From Aliidongia dinghuensis (GTDB taxonomy: Bacteria; Pseudomonadota; Alphaproteobacteria; ATCC43930; CGMCC-115725), in NCBI RefSeq assembly GCF_014643535.1, contig NZ_BMJQ01000015.1:1-64000 (forward strand): a stretch of 64,000 nt of DNA, written 5' to 3'. How positions within the stretch are numbered: position 1 is the first letter of the stretch; the number at the start of each line of letters is the position of its first letter. The notes under the pieces are model-generated. The model was not told the DNA's origin and searched no databases. It saw nothing but the letters and a program-made list of their open reading frames with translations. Below are positions 8,977 to 18,412 of the stretch, piece by piece. The translations under genes were made by a program, and so were the position numbers.

Positions 8977-11900
8977 CTAGGTCAGCGTACGGTCATTCGA
9001 CCTCCTGGCCTCGCCACCTTCCGCGCCCCCAAGACAAACCCCCAGCGCGCGGTCGGTAGCTTCCGCGACATCCAATGATCGACCCCTCGAATGCAACGAA
9101 TGCTGCTCGTTTTCCGACATGGTCGAACCGACGGCAGCCAACTCCTTAGCTATCGTGGCTTCCAGCGGGGGCGCGCGCGGGGTCCCGATTGTTTCCCGGA
9201 GCGCATCGGCACAGCCGATCAGCTCGAACGCTGCGGGTGCGTCGTCCGTGAGCGCCGCGAGCATGCCGATATCTTCCAATAGAAACGCCAGCGCCCACCG
9301 ATCGTCGTAGTTGCGATAGCTGCGAAGAGCGTCCGCGTAATGCTTCCGGGCGGATTCGTAATCACGCAGCCCACGCGCCGCGTTGCCCAGATTGTTATGG
9401 CAGAGTGCTACCATCCAGGCGTCGCCAACTTCCCGGCTGAAGCTCATTGACCGCTCAAACCAATCACGCGCTTCTTCAAATTGCTTCTGAAAGGCAGCGA
9501 TCATTCCTAAATTGTTCATCGATATGGCGATCGCCCGGTGGTCGCCGAGTGCGGTCCTCAATTCCATCGCACGCTCATGGAATGCCCGCGATTCCTCGTA
9601 ATCGCCTCGGTACTCGGCGATGATGCCGAGGTTGGACAGCAAGGCGCCCATGCTCACTTTATCCCCAAGCCGTTCGCGAATGCCCAGGCTCGACACATAT
9701 TTTTCGACGGCCGTGTCATAGTCACCTCGCTGCGCTGCCACGGTGCCGAGGAGATGCTGAACCCTTCCGACACCGGCCAATTCCTTGGCAGCGTCGAATG
9801 AGATCGCGGCGCGCTCAAGTCGGGCAACGGCTTCTTCGAAGCGACCTTGCTTTCGTGCGACCTCCGCAAGCGCGGTTTCACACCATGCTGCCGCCACGGT
9901 GTTGCCGAGTCTTCCAGCCAAAACGAGAGCCTGGTTATCGACCTCCTCCGCTCGATGCCAATCGCCGATCAGCTCCAGCACGGAACCCAGCTTGAGCATG
10001 ACCTCCACGCGCAAATTGTCCTCGAGCAGCGGGACCAGACGCTCGAAATAATCGATTGCCGCCGCATTCGCGTACGCGGCTTGCGCCGCAGCGCCGGCAC
10101 GCCGAAGGTATTCTCGCTTCTTGGGAACGTTCTCCGTATGCCAATAATGGTGCGCCAGCAAGTCGAGCTGACGGTCGATCGCTTCAGGTCGCGTGCGCTC
10201 GATGTATCCGGCGGCACGCTCATGCAGTATCGACCGGAAGCCGAACGGCAGGCTCTCGTAGACGACCTCCTGCGTCATCGAGTGCTTGAAGACGTACGTC
10301 CGAGCGGCCTCGACATCCAGGTTCAGAAGGTTTGCTTCGAGCAGCGTCGCGAGTTGTTGTTCGACGTCTTCAAGTTCCCCCAGCTCCGGATAGACGCCAG
10401 GCAGCATGGCGGCGGGGAAAACTCGGCCAACGACGCTTGCCACCTTCAGTGCTCTACGGGGCACTTCGCCGACGGTGTCAATGCGACTGAGGATCAGGCT
10501 GTGCAGGCTATCGGGCAGTTCGAGCTTGTCCAACGCCGCGTCATCTTGCAGATCGATTCCTCGGCCGAGAATGAAGTTGATCAGTTCCTCGATGTAGAGG
10601 GGATTGCCCTGCGCACGGTCGGTGACGCGCTTCACGAGGTCGGCTGGCGGTCCGGAATCCGTTCCGACAATGCGGGAGACCGTCGAGCAAACGAACGCTG
10701 CGGCCTGATCCGCATCGAGTTCCCGTAGCGCAACTTCGGAAAAGTACGGCAACGACTCGATGCCAAGTCCCCCGCCTACACTGCCGGTCGGGCGGTACGC
10801 TAGAACAAAGAACACCCGAACGTCGTAACTTGCGCGCGCCAGCACCCCGAGCAGGTCTCTCGATAACGTGTCGATCCAGTGGCAATCCTCGAGCACGACG
10901 ATCAAAGGCGTGTCGCGCGAACACGCGCGCAGGCATTCCAACAGGAGATTCTCGAGCGACGCCTTTCGCAGTTTGGCGTCGAAGCTCGCGGTAAGCTCAT
11001 TGTCGCGAATCGGCAGGTCGAGAAGCCCGGAGAGCAGCGGCGAACGGGAGGCCAACGAAGGATCGATCGCGAAAAGGCGGCTCTCAAGCGAGCGTATCTG
11101 CTCGCGCGTGGGGCTGGCGACGTCAACGTCAAGAAGCGTCATCCAGACGCTGCGCCAAACGAAGTAGCTGATATTGGTGCCGTACGATTGGCACTCTCCC
11201 ACCGCGACGCGCAGTCGACGCTCGTCCATCCTATGCACGAATTCGCGCAGTAGCCGCGACTTCCCCGCACCCGCTTCGGCAGAAATCCCGACCACCTGGC
11301 CACGTCCCTTGAGGCATTCATCGAATCGTGCCTCGAGAAAATCGAGTTCGTCGCGACGACCGACGAGCGGCAATTCGTGAACGGCGTGGGAGCGCGACAC
11401 GGAACGTTTCGAACCGATCAGTGCAAAGATCGGCAGAGGGTCGGCTCGACCCTTGACGAGGATGGGGGCAAGCGATTTCCACGCAAACGCCTCGCCAGCA
11501 GCTGCACGGACTTGTTCGGAGGCATAGATCTCGCCGGGCGGCGCATGGGACATGAGCCGGGCGGCTGTGTTGACCGCGTCCCCGAGACATGTGAACGCCT
11601 GCCTCAGCTGATGCCCGTACATACCGCTGCGCAGTCGGCCATAGGTAAGGCCGATCTGGATGTCAGCCACCGCCGTCGTCGCGGACAGCTCCCGCAATTT
11701 CAGGGATGCCGCCGCGGCTCGCGCGGCATCATCCTCATGGGCAACCGGCGAACCGAACACCGCACAGAGGTAGGCACCCTTGTCGCCCAGGGAGAGATGA
11801 AGCAGGTTACCCCCGAACGACATGACAATGTGCTGCACAGCTCGAATAAAGGTGTCGAGCTTTGCTATTGCCTCCTCGTCGTTGTCGTAGTCGATGCCGC

Positions 11901-12735
11901 CGAATCGGACGAAGACGGGACAGGCGGGTCGCAGTTCCGCGATGAATTCACCTCGCCTTGCGCGCAGCCGCTCGTAGATTGCCGGCAGCAGCCACTGCCG
12001 GACGACCTCGTCGGGAAGCGTGACCAGCCCGGGCGGCTTCGATGACTGGCACACATCCACGCTCATCCGCCGCGCAACACCGAAAGTACTGCCGCTCGTG
12101 TGATCGGTCCGGACCTCGACAATCTCGACACGCCCAGCCAGAAGATCGAGCGTGGACTTGTCGAGTATGACTTCGCCCTTGCGAGCGTGATGCTCGGCCT
12201 CAGCGAGTGAATCGATCAAACGCCCAGCGAGAACGTCGATACGCTGCACGTCCGGGTCCCCGACGGCGAAGCGCCGCGCGTTTCCCGCCGCGACTGCGAT
12301 CTTTATCGCCAGCGAAACCCGAGTACCGGATGGCGTGACGACTTCCTGCATGCCCCGCATCGTCTCCTGCATCGCGAGACCGCATGCGGTGGCGCGTGAA
12401 CCGTCGTCGCCGTCGATCCAGCAGGTGATCGCATCGCCGCTGAAGTAAATGACCTCTCCGCCATACCGGTCGAGATCCGATATCACGGCGTGAAAAACGC
12501 CATTCAGGCTCGCGGTGATATGTTCGGCACCGCGTTGGGCGCCAAGCTCATTCGCCAGGGCTTCAGTGAGCGGCGTAAACCCTGAAATGTCGGCGAAGAG
12601 CGCCGCACCGTGAACGCGGTCCGGCATCTCGCGCCCGGCAGCAAGCGCACGCCGACGGTCTCCGGGAATGTACGCTTCGGGACTCTCTGCGGCGACCTGA
12701 ATACCCGTAAGGTCGCTTGTCGGCGCCTTTTGCAT
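8977..12735 (-). CDS. Tandem class III cyclase domains + P-loop ATPase + TPR (soluble-adenylyl-cyclase-like)
   Basis: This 1252-aa protein starts with a class III nucleotidyl cyclase domain (about 44-200). ALFADISGFT and FSGDAITCW supply the two metal-binding aspartates (D49, D101). A second, partly degenerate cyclase domain follows (about 253-415, LSLGDKGAYL, LGDAVNTAARLMS); the first metal Asp position is altered (VRFGGID). Next comes an AAA/STAND ATPase with VGRRDELDFLE, Walker A SAEAGAGKS (about 485-493) and Walker B LIVVLEDCHWID. Helical TPR repeats fill about 880-1150. This order matches mammalian soluble adenylyl cyclase (ADCY10) and related bacterial proteins, where C1 and C2 form one pseudo-symmetric site. 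It probably makes cAMP or regulates through the ATPase/TPR part. No signal peptide or membrane segment is visible. The ligand is unknown, and cyclase activity is inferred. Confidence 0.88.
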   Translation of the reverse strand: MQKAPTSDLTGIQVAAESPEAYIPGDRRRALAAGREMPDRVHGAALFADISGFTPLTEALANELGAQRGAEHITASLNGVFHAVISDLDRYGGEVIYFSGDAITCWIDGDDGSRATACGLAMQETMRGMQEVVTPSGTRVSLAIKIAVAAGNARRFAVGDPDVQRIDVLAGRLIDSLAEAEHHARKGEVILDKSTLDLLAGRVEIVEVRTDHTSGSTFGVARRMSVDVCQSSKPPGLVTLPDEVVRQWLLPAIYERLRARRGEFIAELRPACPVFVRFGGIDYDNDEEAIAKLDTFIRAVQHIVMSFGGNLLHLSLGDKGAYLCAVFGSPVAHEDDAARAAAASLKLRELSATTAVADIQIGLTYGRLRSGMYGHQLRQAFTCLGDAVNTAARLMSHAPPGEIYASEQVRAAAGEAFAWKSLAPILVKGRADPLPIFALIGSKRSVSRSHAVHELPLVGRRDELDFLEARFDECLKGRGQVVGISAEAGAGKSRLLREFVHRMDERRLRVAVGECQSYGTNISYFVWRSVWMTLLDVDVASPTREQIRSLESRLFAIDPSLASRSPLLSGLLDLPIRDNELTASFDAKLRKASLENLLLECLRACSRDTPLIVVLEDCHWIDTLSRDLLGVLARASYDVRVFFVLAYRPTGSVGGGLGIESLPYFSEVALRELDADQAAAFVCSTVSRIVGTDSGPPADLVKRVTDRAQGNPLYIEELINFILGRGIDLQDDAALDKLELPDSLHSLILSRIDTVGEVPRRALKVASVVGRVFPAAMLPGVYPELGELEDVEQQLATLLEANLLNLDVEAARTYVFKHSMTQEVVYESLPFGFRSILHERAAGYIERTRPEAIDRQLDLLAHHYWHTENVPKKREYLRRAGAAAQAAYANAAAIDYFERLVPLLEDNLRVEVMLKLGSVLELIGDWHRAEEVDNQALVLAGRLGNTVAAAWCETALAEVARKQGRFEEAVARLERAAISFDAAKELAGVGRVQHLLGTVAAQRGDYDTAVEKYVSSLGIRERLGDKVSMGALLSNLGIIAEYRGDYEESRAFHERAMELRTALGDHRAIAISMNNLGMIAAFQKQFEEARDWFERSMSFSREVGDAWMVALCHNNLGNAARGLRDYESARKHYADALRSYRNYDDRWALAFLLEDIGMLAALTDDAPAAFELIGCADALRETIGTPRAPPLEATIAKELAAVGSTMSENEQHSLHSRGRSLDVAEATDRALGVCLGGAEGGEARRSNDRTLT

Positions 12736-12934
12736 GGGTTTCGCCCCGACTCGTCACGTGTTCGAGGCAAGCCCCCAAGGTGGGTCCTGCCCAAATGGGC
12801 GTGGGAGGGTAAGTTCCCGCACTCGCGACTGCGCCTCCATTCTGCGCCGATTTACAGACTGAGGTCACCCTGTTGGGCGCTTGGGCGACGGAAATCAACG
12901 TCGCCAATGAGGCGAACCGAGCCGCGCAAGGCGT

Positions 12935-13675
12935 TCAGCGCTCGCTCTGCTCATCGGCGGCGAGGCGCAGAAACTCCTTCGTCATCGCATGGACGCGAGC
13001 GAGATATGTCGCCGGATCGTGATCGCCGCAGCGTTCGCCCGGCGCCAGTCGAAATCCACGGTGCGCGAAGTCTGACGCGGGGCCTGCGCCGCAGAGATGG
13101 ATGATGGCGGCGAGGTCCTGCTTCTGCTGCGAACTCGCGGACGGCATGCGCTCGCGTATGAGAATCGCCGAGGTGGCGCGGTCCAGAAATACGGCCGTGA
13201 GTTCGATCGCATGGCTGGGCACGACACGGGTATAGAGGCCGTTGAACCAGCACGAGCGCCAATCATTCCATGCGCCGCTCTCGACGACCGTGTGGCGGCG
13301 AATGCAATAGCGCCGCGCCTCGGCGAAGGCCGGGTCGGTCATCTGGTACAAGCCGACGGAGCTCGATGCGGGCTGGTATATCGCGAAAGGATTCGTGGTC
13401 AGTCGCCAGCGCCAATAGGTGCGAGCGACCGGATTGCCGGCGGCTTCGACCTGGGCCAGCGCCGCCAGCAGTTCGGGCGTGATGGCCGCAGTGGAATATT
13501 CACGGAAGAGCGGCGCGTACTGGCGCCAGGTCTCGGCAGGCATCTTGTTGAGCACGCCGCTCACCGGAAAAAACATTTCCGATGGCTTGCGTATCACCTG
13601 ATAGACGAGATTCGTAGCCGAGAAGACGGCGAGGGCCACCAACCCGATGGCAATCATGCGCACCGCAGACGGCAT
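12935..13675 (-). CDS. Lytic transglycosylase SLT-domain protein, membrane anchored
   Basis: From ATG 13675 the protein has 246 aa. An N-terminal hydrophobic segment (about 5-25) is a signal anchor. An SLT-like domain follows: ITPELLAALAQVEAAGNP carries the candidate catalytic Glu, then SSSVGLYQMTDPAFAE matches the GLYQ/GLMQ block. Several Cys residues (RRYCIRR, WRSCWFNG, HLCGAGP) may form periplasmic disulfides. The enzyme would cleave peptidoglycan glycan strands. The frame is open upstream to 13975, but that extension is Arg/Pro-rich and overlaps the oppositely oriented MFS remnant, so it is probably not translated. Confidence 0.75.
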   Translation of the reverse strand: MPSAVRMIAIGLVALAVFSATNLVYQVIRKPSEMFFPVSGVLNKMPAETWRQYAPLFREYSTAAITPELLAALAQVEAAGNPVARTYWRWRLTTNPFAIYQPASSSVGLYQMTDPAFAEARRYCIRRHTVVESGAWNDWRSCWFNGLYTRVVPSHAIELTAVFLDRATSAILIRERMPSASSQQKQDLAAIIHLCGAGPASDFAHRGFRLAPGERCGDHDPATYLARVHAMTKEFLRLAADEQSER

Positions 13676-13883
13676 GGCGTTCAGTATCCGCCAGGCTCGA
13701 CGTGCGTCCCGGCGCCACCGTTGGAGCCGACGGCTGAAGGCGTTCCGGCTTCGACGGTTGCGCCCTTTACGGGATGGAACTCTGGACGCGGTCTTCGCCG
13801 AAGCTCTCGGCGCCGCCCGTGGTCGAGGTGTCGAGGTGCCCGCCATCCTTGACCAATAGCAGGAAAGCCAACGGTACCGTGTC

Positions 13884-14216
13884 GTGAATTTCTTGGGGTG
13901 CGGCGGCCTCGCGTTCACCGGCGTTGCCCTCGATTTCGCCGTCCAGATGAACCTCGTGCTCGGGCAGCGCGCCATCTATGGGCTCGAAGCGGCGAGCCGT
14001 GGCCGGCTCAATGCGCTCTACATGACGAGCATTTTCATCGGCGGCGCGGTCGGCTCGGCAGTGGCCAGCGAAATCCATGCCCTCGGCGGCTGGTTGGCCA
14101 TCGCCGTCCTGGGCGCGACATTTCCCCTGATCCCGCTGATCTGGTTCGCGTTCCTTTCGCCGGGTGTGAATCGGCACCGAAGGGTAACTGCGGTAAGATT
14201 CCGGGCAAGCTCTTGA
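13884..14216 (+). pseudogene. C-terminal remnant of an MFS transporter
   Basis: The translation (about 110 codons) reads as the last membrane segments of a major facilitator transporter. GQRAIYGLEAASRGRLNALY is the loop typical of drug/sugar-efflux MFS proteins, followed by two hydrophobic helices (IFIGGAVGSAVASEI and the WLAIAVLGATFPLIPLIWFA segment). The first two thirds of the protein are missing, and a stop codon lies just upstream in frame. A full-length family member is about 400 aa. This is a decayed fragment. Confidence 0.75.
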
Positions 14217-14286
14217 TATACGGCACAAAACGCGTTGAAGTCCCAGGGGCGCAAGTGTCGTAATACTGATTTCGAAGAGAGACAGG

Positions 14287-14838
14287 ATGCGTGCCCACCA
14301 AGTAGTCGCGGTTGCTCTGCCTCGCGAATGCGGCATCGCCGCCTGGTCCGATGATGCCGACTTGGCGGACGCTTTCGCGATTGAGCTTGATCCGGCCGAT
14401 GCCGCGAAAGGCGTCGATCATCTTGCTCGATGCGTCATGGACGATCCGCCCCTTTGGCTTCGAACGCTTCTGCGTATGCGAGACACGTTTGTCGCAGTGT
14501 TTGGCATCAAGACCTCGGCTCAGCTCCGTCTCCGGGCGGCGGCCGAGGGGGCGGCTCATATCGATTTCTTTCGCGTCCATTCCCGATCCCAAAGCGAGGT
14601 GATCGTGGGCGAGGACGACCGGCATCTGGACTTCCGTGCTTCCATCATGATCCGCGATGGGCGGAATGGCCGCGCTGAACTCGTCGCGACAACTGTGGTC
14701 CACTGCCACAATGTATTGGGTCGCACCTACCTTGCCGTGATTGCGCCGTTTCACCGTTTCATTGTCCAGGCAAATCTGAGGCGGGCTTCGGAAAGCAAAT
14801 GGAAATTGAGCGCTCCGACTATTGCTCCGCACGCGTGA
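14287..14838 (+). CDS. DUF2867 domain protein
   Basis: This 183-aa protein matches the DUF2867 pattern: an early ADAFAIEL segment, LRMRDTFVAVFGIKT in the middle, FFRVHSRSQSEVIVGEDDRH, and a C-terminal VVHCHNVLGRTYLAVIAPFH block. Members are small, soluble and of unknown biochemical role, sometimes encoded beside or fused to NAD-binding SDR-like proteins. It appears intact, although both neighbours are gene fragments, so its original partners may have been lost. No signal peptide or membrane segment is visible. Confidence 0.72.
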   Translation: MRAHQVVAVALPRECGIAAWSDDADLADAFAIELDPADAAKGVDHLARCVMDDPPLWLRTLLRMRDTFVAVFGIKTSAQLRLRAAAEGAAHIDFFRVHSRSQSEVIVGEDDRHLDFRASIMIRDGRNGRAELVATTVVHCHNVLGRTYLAVIAPFHRFIVQANLRRASESKWKLSAPTIAPHA

Positions 14839-15025
14839 CGCATCAGCCTTGGTGGCGGTCTCGCAGGTCCGAGCCAAAAAGCGGTCGGTAAATCTGGTGT
14901 CCTGCCTTAGCTGTTTAGTCCCAGTGTGTGATTCCGGCGCAAGAAGTGGAGTTCGGTGATTGACGCTCCTTGGCAATGTCGCAGGTGACGACGGCTAGGC
15001 CGACTTCATCGAGGAGCGCTTCGTC

Positions 15026-15619
15026 ATGGACACCATCACTGCCAACCGGCGCCTTGCGGATGCCGAGATGCTCGATATCGAGACCGTCACGGGGAGCCTC
15101 GTGCTTCCCTCCAACCAGAAATGGGCCATCCGCTTCAACACTGGCGGAACCGTAACGATCGTGCTCGGCATGAGAGATTACGGGCGCGGATGGTTTTCCG
15201 CCTTTTTTGCGAGCCTGGTGGCGGCGCGCCTCGGCATCCCGTTCGGGCGCATCCGCGTCTATTACAGCGCCAACCTCCCGGCCGTTCTGCGAACCCCGGT
15301 GCCGCCACCCGTCCGGTTCCGTCGCAGTAAGGTCGGCCCGGTCGCGGGGGCTGCCGCCGACATCATCGAACGGATGTGCGACCACGTGATCGGCAAAGGG
15401 CGTTCGGCCTTCGCCGCCATGGCCAGCATCGGCATCCGCGACATCGGCTTCGATCAGTCGACGGGCCGGTTCTTTGTCCTGGATAGAGAGCGGAGCGGCA
15501 ACATCCTTGATGTGGCCCGGGCCGCTCCGCGCGGAGCGTCCAAATCGATCGAACTCCCGATGAAGTCTCAGGCAGGCGACAGGCGGTCGAACACGGAGAC
15601 GATACCGTCGGCCGCGTGA
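15026..15619 (+). pseudogene. Internal remnant of a molybdopterin-binding (xanthine dehydrogenase-type) large subunit
   Basis: The frame contains segments typical of the catalytic subunit of xanthine dehydrogenase-family enzymes: SLVAARLGIPFGRIRVYYSA (cofactor-binding half) and a later stretch, ADIIERMCDHVIGKGRSAFA. The usual protein is about 700-800 aa. Only about 150 codons survive, and both ends are unrelated-looking sequence. The C-terminal tail from about codon 165 is low-similarity read-through. No FAD or iron-sulfur subunit gene is nearby. It is a decayed gene piece unlikely to make an enzyme. Confidence 0.6.
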
Positions 15620-15665
15620 TTGGCCGCTCCGCGGGCGGGCCGCCCCTCGGTCAGACAGGCCCCGA

Positions 15666-17078
15666 TCAGCTGAACCGACGGATTAATTCGAGGAGCTGAT
15701 CACAGATTGGAACAAGGTTCCTCGTCGGCGTGGTCGCGACACCCAGCAGAAGCCCAGACTCGGCGCTGTCGGGCGACGCATACCAGGCCGAAAGCGGCGA
15801 CGGAGACATGCCGAACGTCAACGCTTCGCGTGCCACGGCGACGTCCGGTGTTCCTTTCGGCAATTTCAGCAGCACGGCCAAACCGGAGGCAGCGAGATGA
15901 TCAGCGCCGACGCGTGATTGAAGGCAATCCAGCAGCGCCTGTCGCTTGGCGGCATAGGCGCGCTTGGTGCGCCGGAGATGGCGCATATAGTGGCCCTCGC
16001 GCATGAACTCGGCGATCGCGAATTGCACCACAGGGCCCGGCGGCGGCGCGAGACACGCTGCCACCTCCGTGAACCGAGAGATCAGTTCGACCGGTGCCAC
16101 CAGAAAGCCGAGCCGAACCGTCGGGCTGATCGTCTTGCTGAACGAGCCGATGTGAATGACGCGCCCATCCCGGTCGAGCGACGCGAGCGCTGGCGCGGCC
16201 CTGCCCACCAATTGCAGCTCGCTCAGATAGTCGTCTTCGATCACCCAGACCTGGTTCGCGGCTGCCCACTCGAGCAAACGAAGGCGCCGCTCAAGCGATA
16301 GGGTGGGACCAAGTGGCGCCTGCTGACCGGGCGTCACGAGGACGAGCTTGGCATCAGGATAATGGCGCAGCCCATGGTCGATATCGATCCCGTCGCCATC
16401 AACCGGGATCGGAGCGAGGGACAGGCGCGCGAGCTCGAGTCCCTTCCTGGACCAGGGGAAGCCCGGGTTCTCGACCCAGGCGGTATGTCCAGCCAGGCCA
16501 AGGACGCTGAGCGCCAGGCCGAGCCCTGCGCTGAACCCCCCGGTGACGATGACCTGAGATGGCGAGCAATTGATGCCGCGGGCGATGGCAAGATAGCCCG
16601 CGATTTCCCGCCTCAGCTCGAGCTCGCCGCGAGGGTCGGGATAGAAGGGAGGAGCGCTCGCCTCGGCACGGACTGCGTGCGCGCGAATGCGCGCGAATAA
16701 GCTTGCTGGAAAGGTTTCGGTCGCCGGGACACCCACTTTGAAGAACGCGGGTCTCCGCGTCATCTCCTGATAGGTCTCCATGAATGAGCCTGAATCCGGC
16801 GGCGGCTCGCTCCTTACGACGGTGCGAGGACGCTGTGCGACGCGCGTGCCAGTCGCCCGCGACGCCTCGATCAACTGGGCGGCGGCCAGCTTCTCATAAG
16901 CGATCCGCACGGTCCCGCGCGCGACACCGAGTTGGGCCGCGAGATCCTGCCATGAAGGCAAGCGCGCGCCGGGCTCCAGCACGCCGCCATCGATCGCCGC
17001 AGCCACCCCCGTTCTGATCTGCTCAGCCAAAGGTATCTTCGCGGTACGGTCGAGATTCAGGTTCAGCGGCTTTCTCAT
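15666..17078 (-). CDS. MocR/PdxR-type GntR regulator with aminotransferase domain
   Basis: From ATG 17078 the protein is 470 aa. A GntR winged helix (about 10-75: IPLAEQIRTGVAAAIDGG, LPSWQDLAAQLGVARGTVRIAYEKL) is followed by a fold-type I aminotransferase-like domain (about 115-470). That domain includes the PLP-lysine region GSFSKTISPTVRLGF and EDDYLSEL. MocR-family regulators use PLP or a PLP-linked ligand. The gene is divergent from a nitroreductase gene with only 93 bp between the starts, so it probably controls that cluster. The frame continues upstream to 17666, but that part is antisense to the nitroreductase gene and is excluded. Confidence 0.9.
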   Translation of the reverse strand: MRKPLNLNLDRTAKIPLAEQIRTGVAAAIDGGVLEPGARLPSWQDLAAQLGVARGTVRIAYEKLAAAQLIEASRATGTRVAQRPRTVVRSEPPPDSGSFMETYQEMTRRPAFFKVGVPATETFPASLFARIRAHAVRAEASAPPFYPDPRGELELRREIAGYLAIARGINCSPSQVIVTGGFSAGLGLALSVLGLAGHTAWVENPGFPWSRKGLELARLSLAPIPVDGDGIDIDHGLRHYPDAKLVLVTPGQQAPLGPTLSLERRLRLLEWAAANQVWVIEDDYLSELQLVGRAAPALASLDRDGRVIHIGSFSKTISPTVRLGFLVAPVELISRFTEVAACLAPPPGPVVQFAIAEFMREGHYMRHLRRTKRAYAAKRQALLDCLQSRVGADHLAASGLAVLLKLPKGTPDVAVAREALTFGMSPSPLSAWYASPDSAESGLLLGVATTPTRNLVPICDQLLELIRRFS

Positions 17079-17171
17079 GGTCCAGTAGTACAGGATTTCT
17101 TCGCGTTCTTGGTGCTTTTTTCTGATCCAGAACAGGCCATCTTGGGGCTGGTAGGAAGGAGAAAGCCCACC

Positions 17172-17789
17172 ATGACCAACGCCGTCATCGAATGTATCGT
17201 GAGCCGCAGCGCGGCCAAGTACTACGACCCTGCCGCCACCTTGAGCGACGACCAAATCCGCGAGCTGGTGCGAATCGGCACCACCGCGCCGACATCCTTT
17301 CACTTGCAGAACTGGCGCTTCATCGCCGTACGCACGCCGGAAGCCAAAGCTCGGCTGAGTCCGATCGCTTGGAATCAGCCCGCGATCACCGACGCAGCCG
17401 TCACCTTCATCGTCTGCGGCCAGCTGGTCGAGACCAGCGTGATACCACAGCGCCTGGCACCGCTGGTGGAAGCGGGCGTCATGCCGGCAGCGATGGTGCC
17501 GGAATGGGAAATCCCCGCACGCAATCTGTATATGGCGTACCCGCAGCGCCGGCGCGACGAGGCCGTGCGCACCGCCAGCTTCGGCGCGGCGGCGATGATC
17601 TATGCGGCCCGCTCCCTGGGCCTGGGTTCGACGCCGATGATCGGTTTCGATGCCGACGCAGTGCACCGCGAGTTCGGACTGGCCGAGGACGAAGTGCCGG
17701 TCCTGCTCTTGTCCATCGGGGCGGAGCGGCCGGGCAACTGGCCGCAGAAGCCGCGCCGCCCGGTGGCCGACGTGCTGGATCTCGTCTGA
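17172..17789 (+). CDS. Nitroreductase-family FMN oxidoreductase
   Basis: This 205-aa protein has the nitroreductase fold: SRSAAKYYDP near the start (FMN-binding SxRR/K position), TTAPTSFHLQNWRFIAVR, and a late SFGAAAMIYAARSLGLGSTP segment with the Gly-rich FMN loop. Members use NAD(P)H to reduce nitro compounds, quinones or other electrophiles. ATG 17172 is chosen for the strong AGGAAGGAGA ribosome-binding site. The frame opens slightly earlier, at 17109. It is the first gene of a seven-gene co-directional series with gaps of 26-129 bp, divergent from the MocR-type regulator. Confidence 0.88.
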   Translation: MTNAVIECIVSRSAAKYYDPAATLSDDQIRELVRIGTTAPTSFHLQNWRFIAVRTPEAKARLSPIAWNQPAITDAAVTFIVCGQLVETSVIPQRLAPLVEAGVMPAAMVPEWEIPARNLYMAYPQRRRDEAVRTASFGAAAMIYAARSLGLGSTPMIGFDADAVHREFGLAEDEVPVLLLSIGAERPGNWPQKPRRPVADVLDLV

Positions 17790-17827
17790 TCCATATTTGT
17801 TTTCAAAACCAGTGACTTACGGAGATT

Positions 17828-18376
17828 ATGATGCCAAGGACCACAGCTCTCAATCTGGAACAGGTGCCGGCCGAATCGCAACCGACTCTCGGTGCGTTCA
17901 CCAAGAACATCGGGTTCACCCCAAATATGATGGCGACCTTCGCGCAGAGCCCGATCGCGTTCAACGCCTGGGCCACCCTGCTCGGCTCGTTGAGCAAGGC
18001 GCTCGACGTGAAGACGCGTGACAGCATCGGCCTCGCTGTCTCCGAAGTGAATGGCTGCAACTACTGCCTGACGGTTCACAGCTTTACGGCCGAGCATATG
18101 GCCAAGCTGCCCGCCGATGAAATCATTCTCGCTCGGAAGGGCCATGCCACCGACCGGAAGCGGGACGCCGCCGTCCAGTTTGCGCGCAAAGTCATCGAGA
18201 CTCGAGGGCAGGTCAGCGACGCCGATCTGAAAGCCGTCCGCGATGCCGGCTACACGGATGCAAACGTGATGGAGATCGTCGCGCTGGTGGCCATGTACTC
18301 CCTGACGAACTTCTTCAATAACGTGTTCGATCCCGAGAAGGACTTTCCCGCCGTTACACCGGCCGGCTCGATCTGA
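17828..18376 (+). CDS. Carboxymuconolactone decarboxylase / AhpD-like peroxidase-related protein
   Basis: This 182-aa protein has the AhpD-like all-helical fold, with the redox pair in NGCNYCLTVH (CxxC plus the conserved His three residues on) preceded by an AVSEV segment. Such proteins act as thiol-dependent peroxidase partners or alkylhydroperoxidase-like enzymes. Two adjacent ATGs (17828, 17831) follow GGAG; the second has the better spacing. It lies 38 bp after the nitroreductase gene in the stress cluster. Confidence 0.87.
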   Translation: MMPRTTALNLEQVPAESQPTLGAFTKNIGFTPNMMATFAQSPIAFNAWATLLGSLSKALDVKTRDSIGLAVSEVNGCNYCLTVHSFTAEHMAKLPADEIILARKGHATDRKRDAAVQFARKVIETRGQVSDADLKAVRDAGYTDANVMEIVALVAMYSLTNFFNNVFDPEKDFPAVTPAGSI

Positions 18377-18412
18377 CCTCCATCAAATCTTTCCATCAGA
18401 GAAGCCCAAGCC

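Noticed and set aside
13676..13975. Longer start for the lytic transglycosylase
   Set aside because: The extra 100 residues are Arg/Pro-rich, without domain, and overlap the opposite MFS remnant.
17079..17666. N-terminal extension of the MocR-type regulator
   Set aside because: This part is antisense to the nitroreductase gene. The regulator's GntR domain begins right after ATG 17078.
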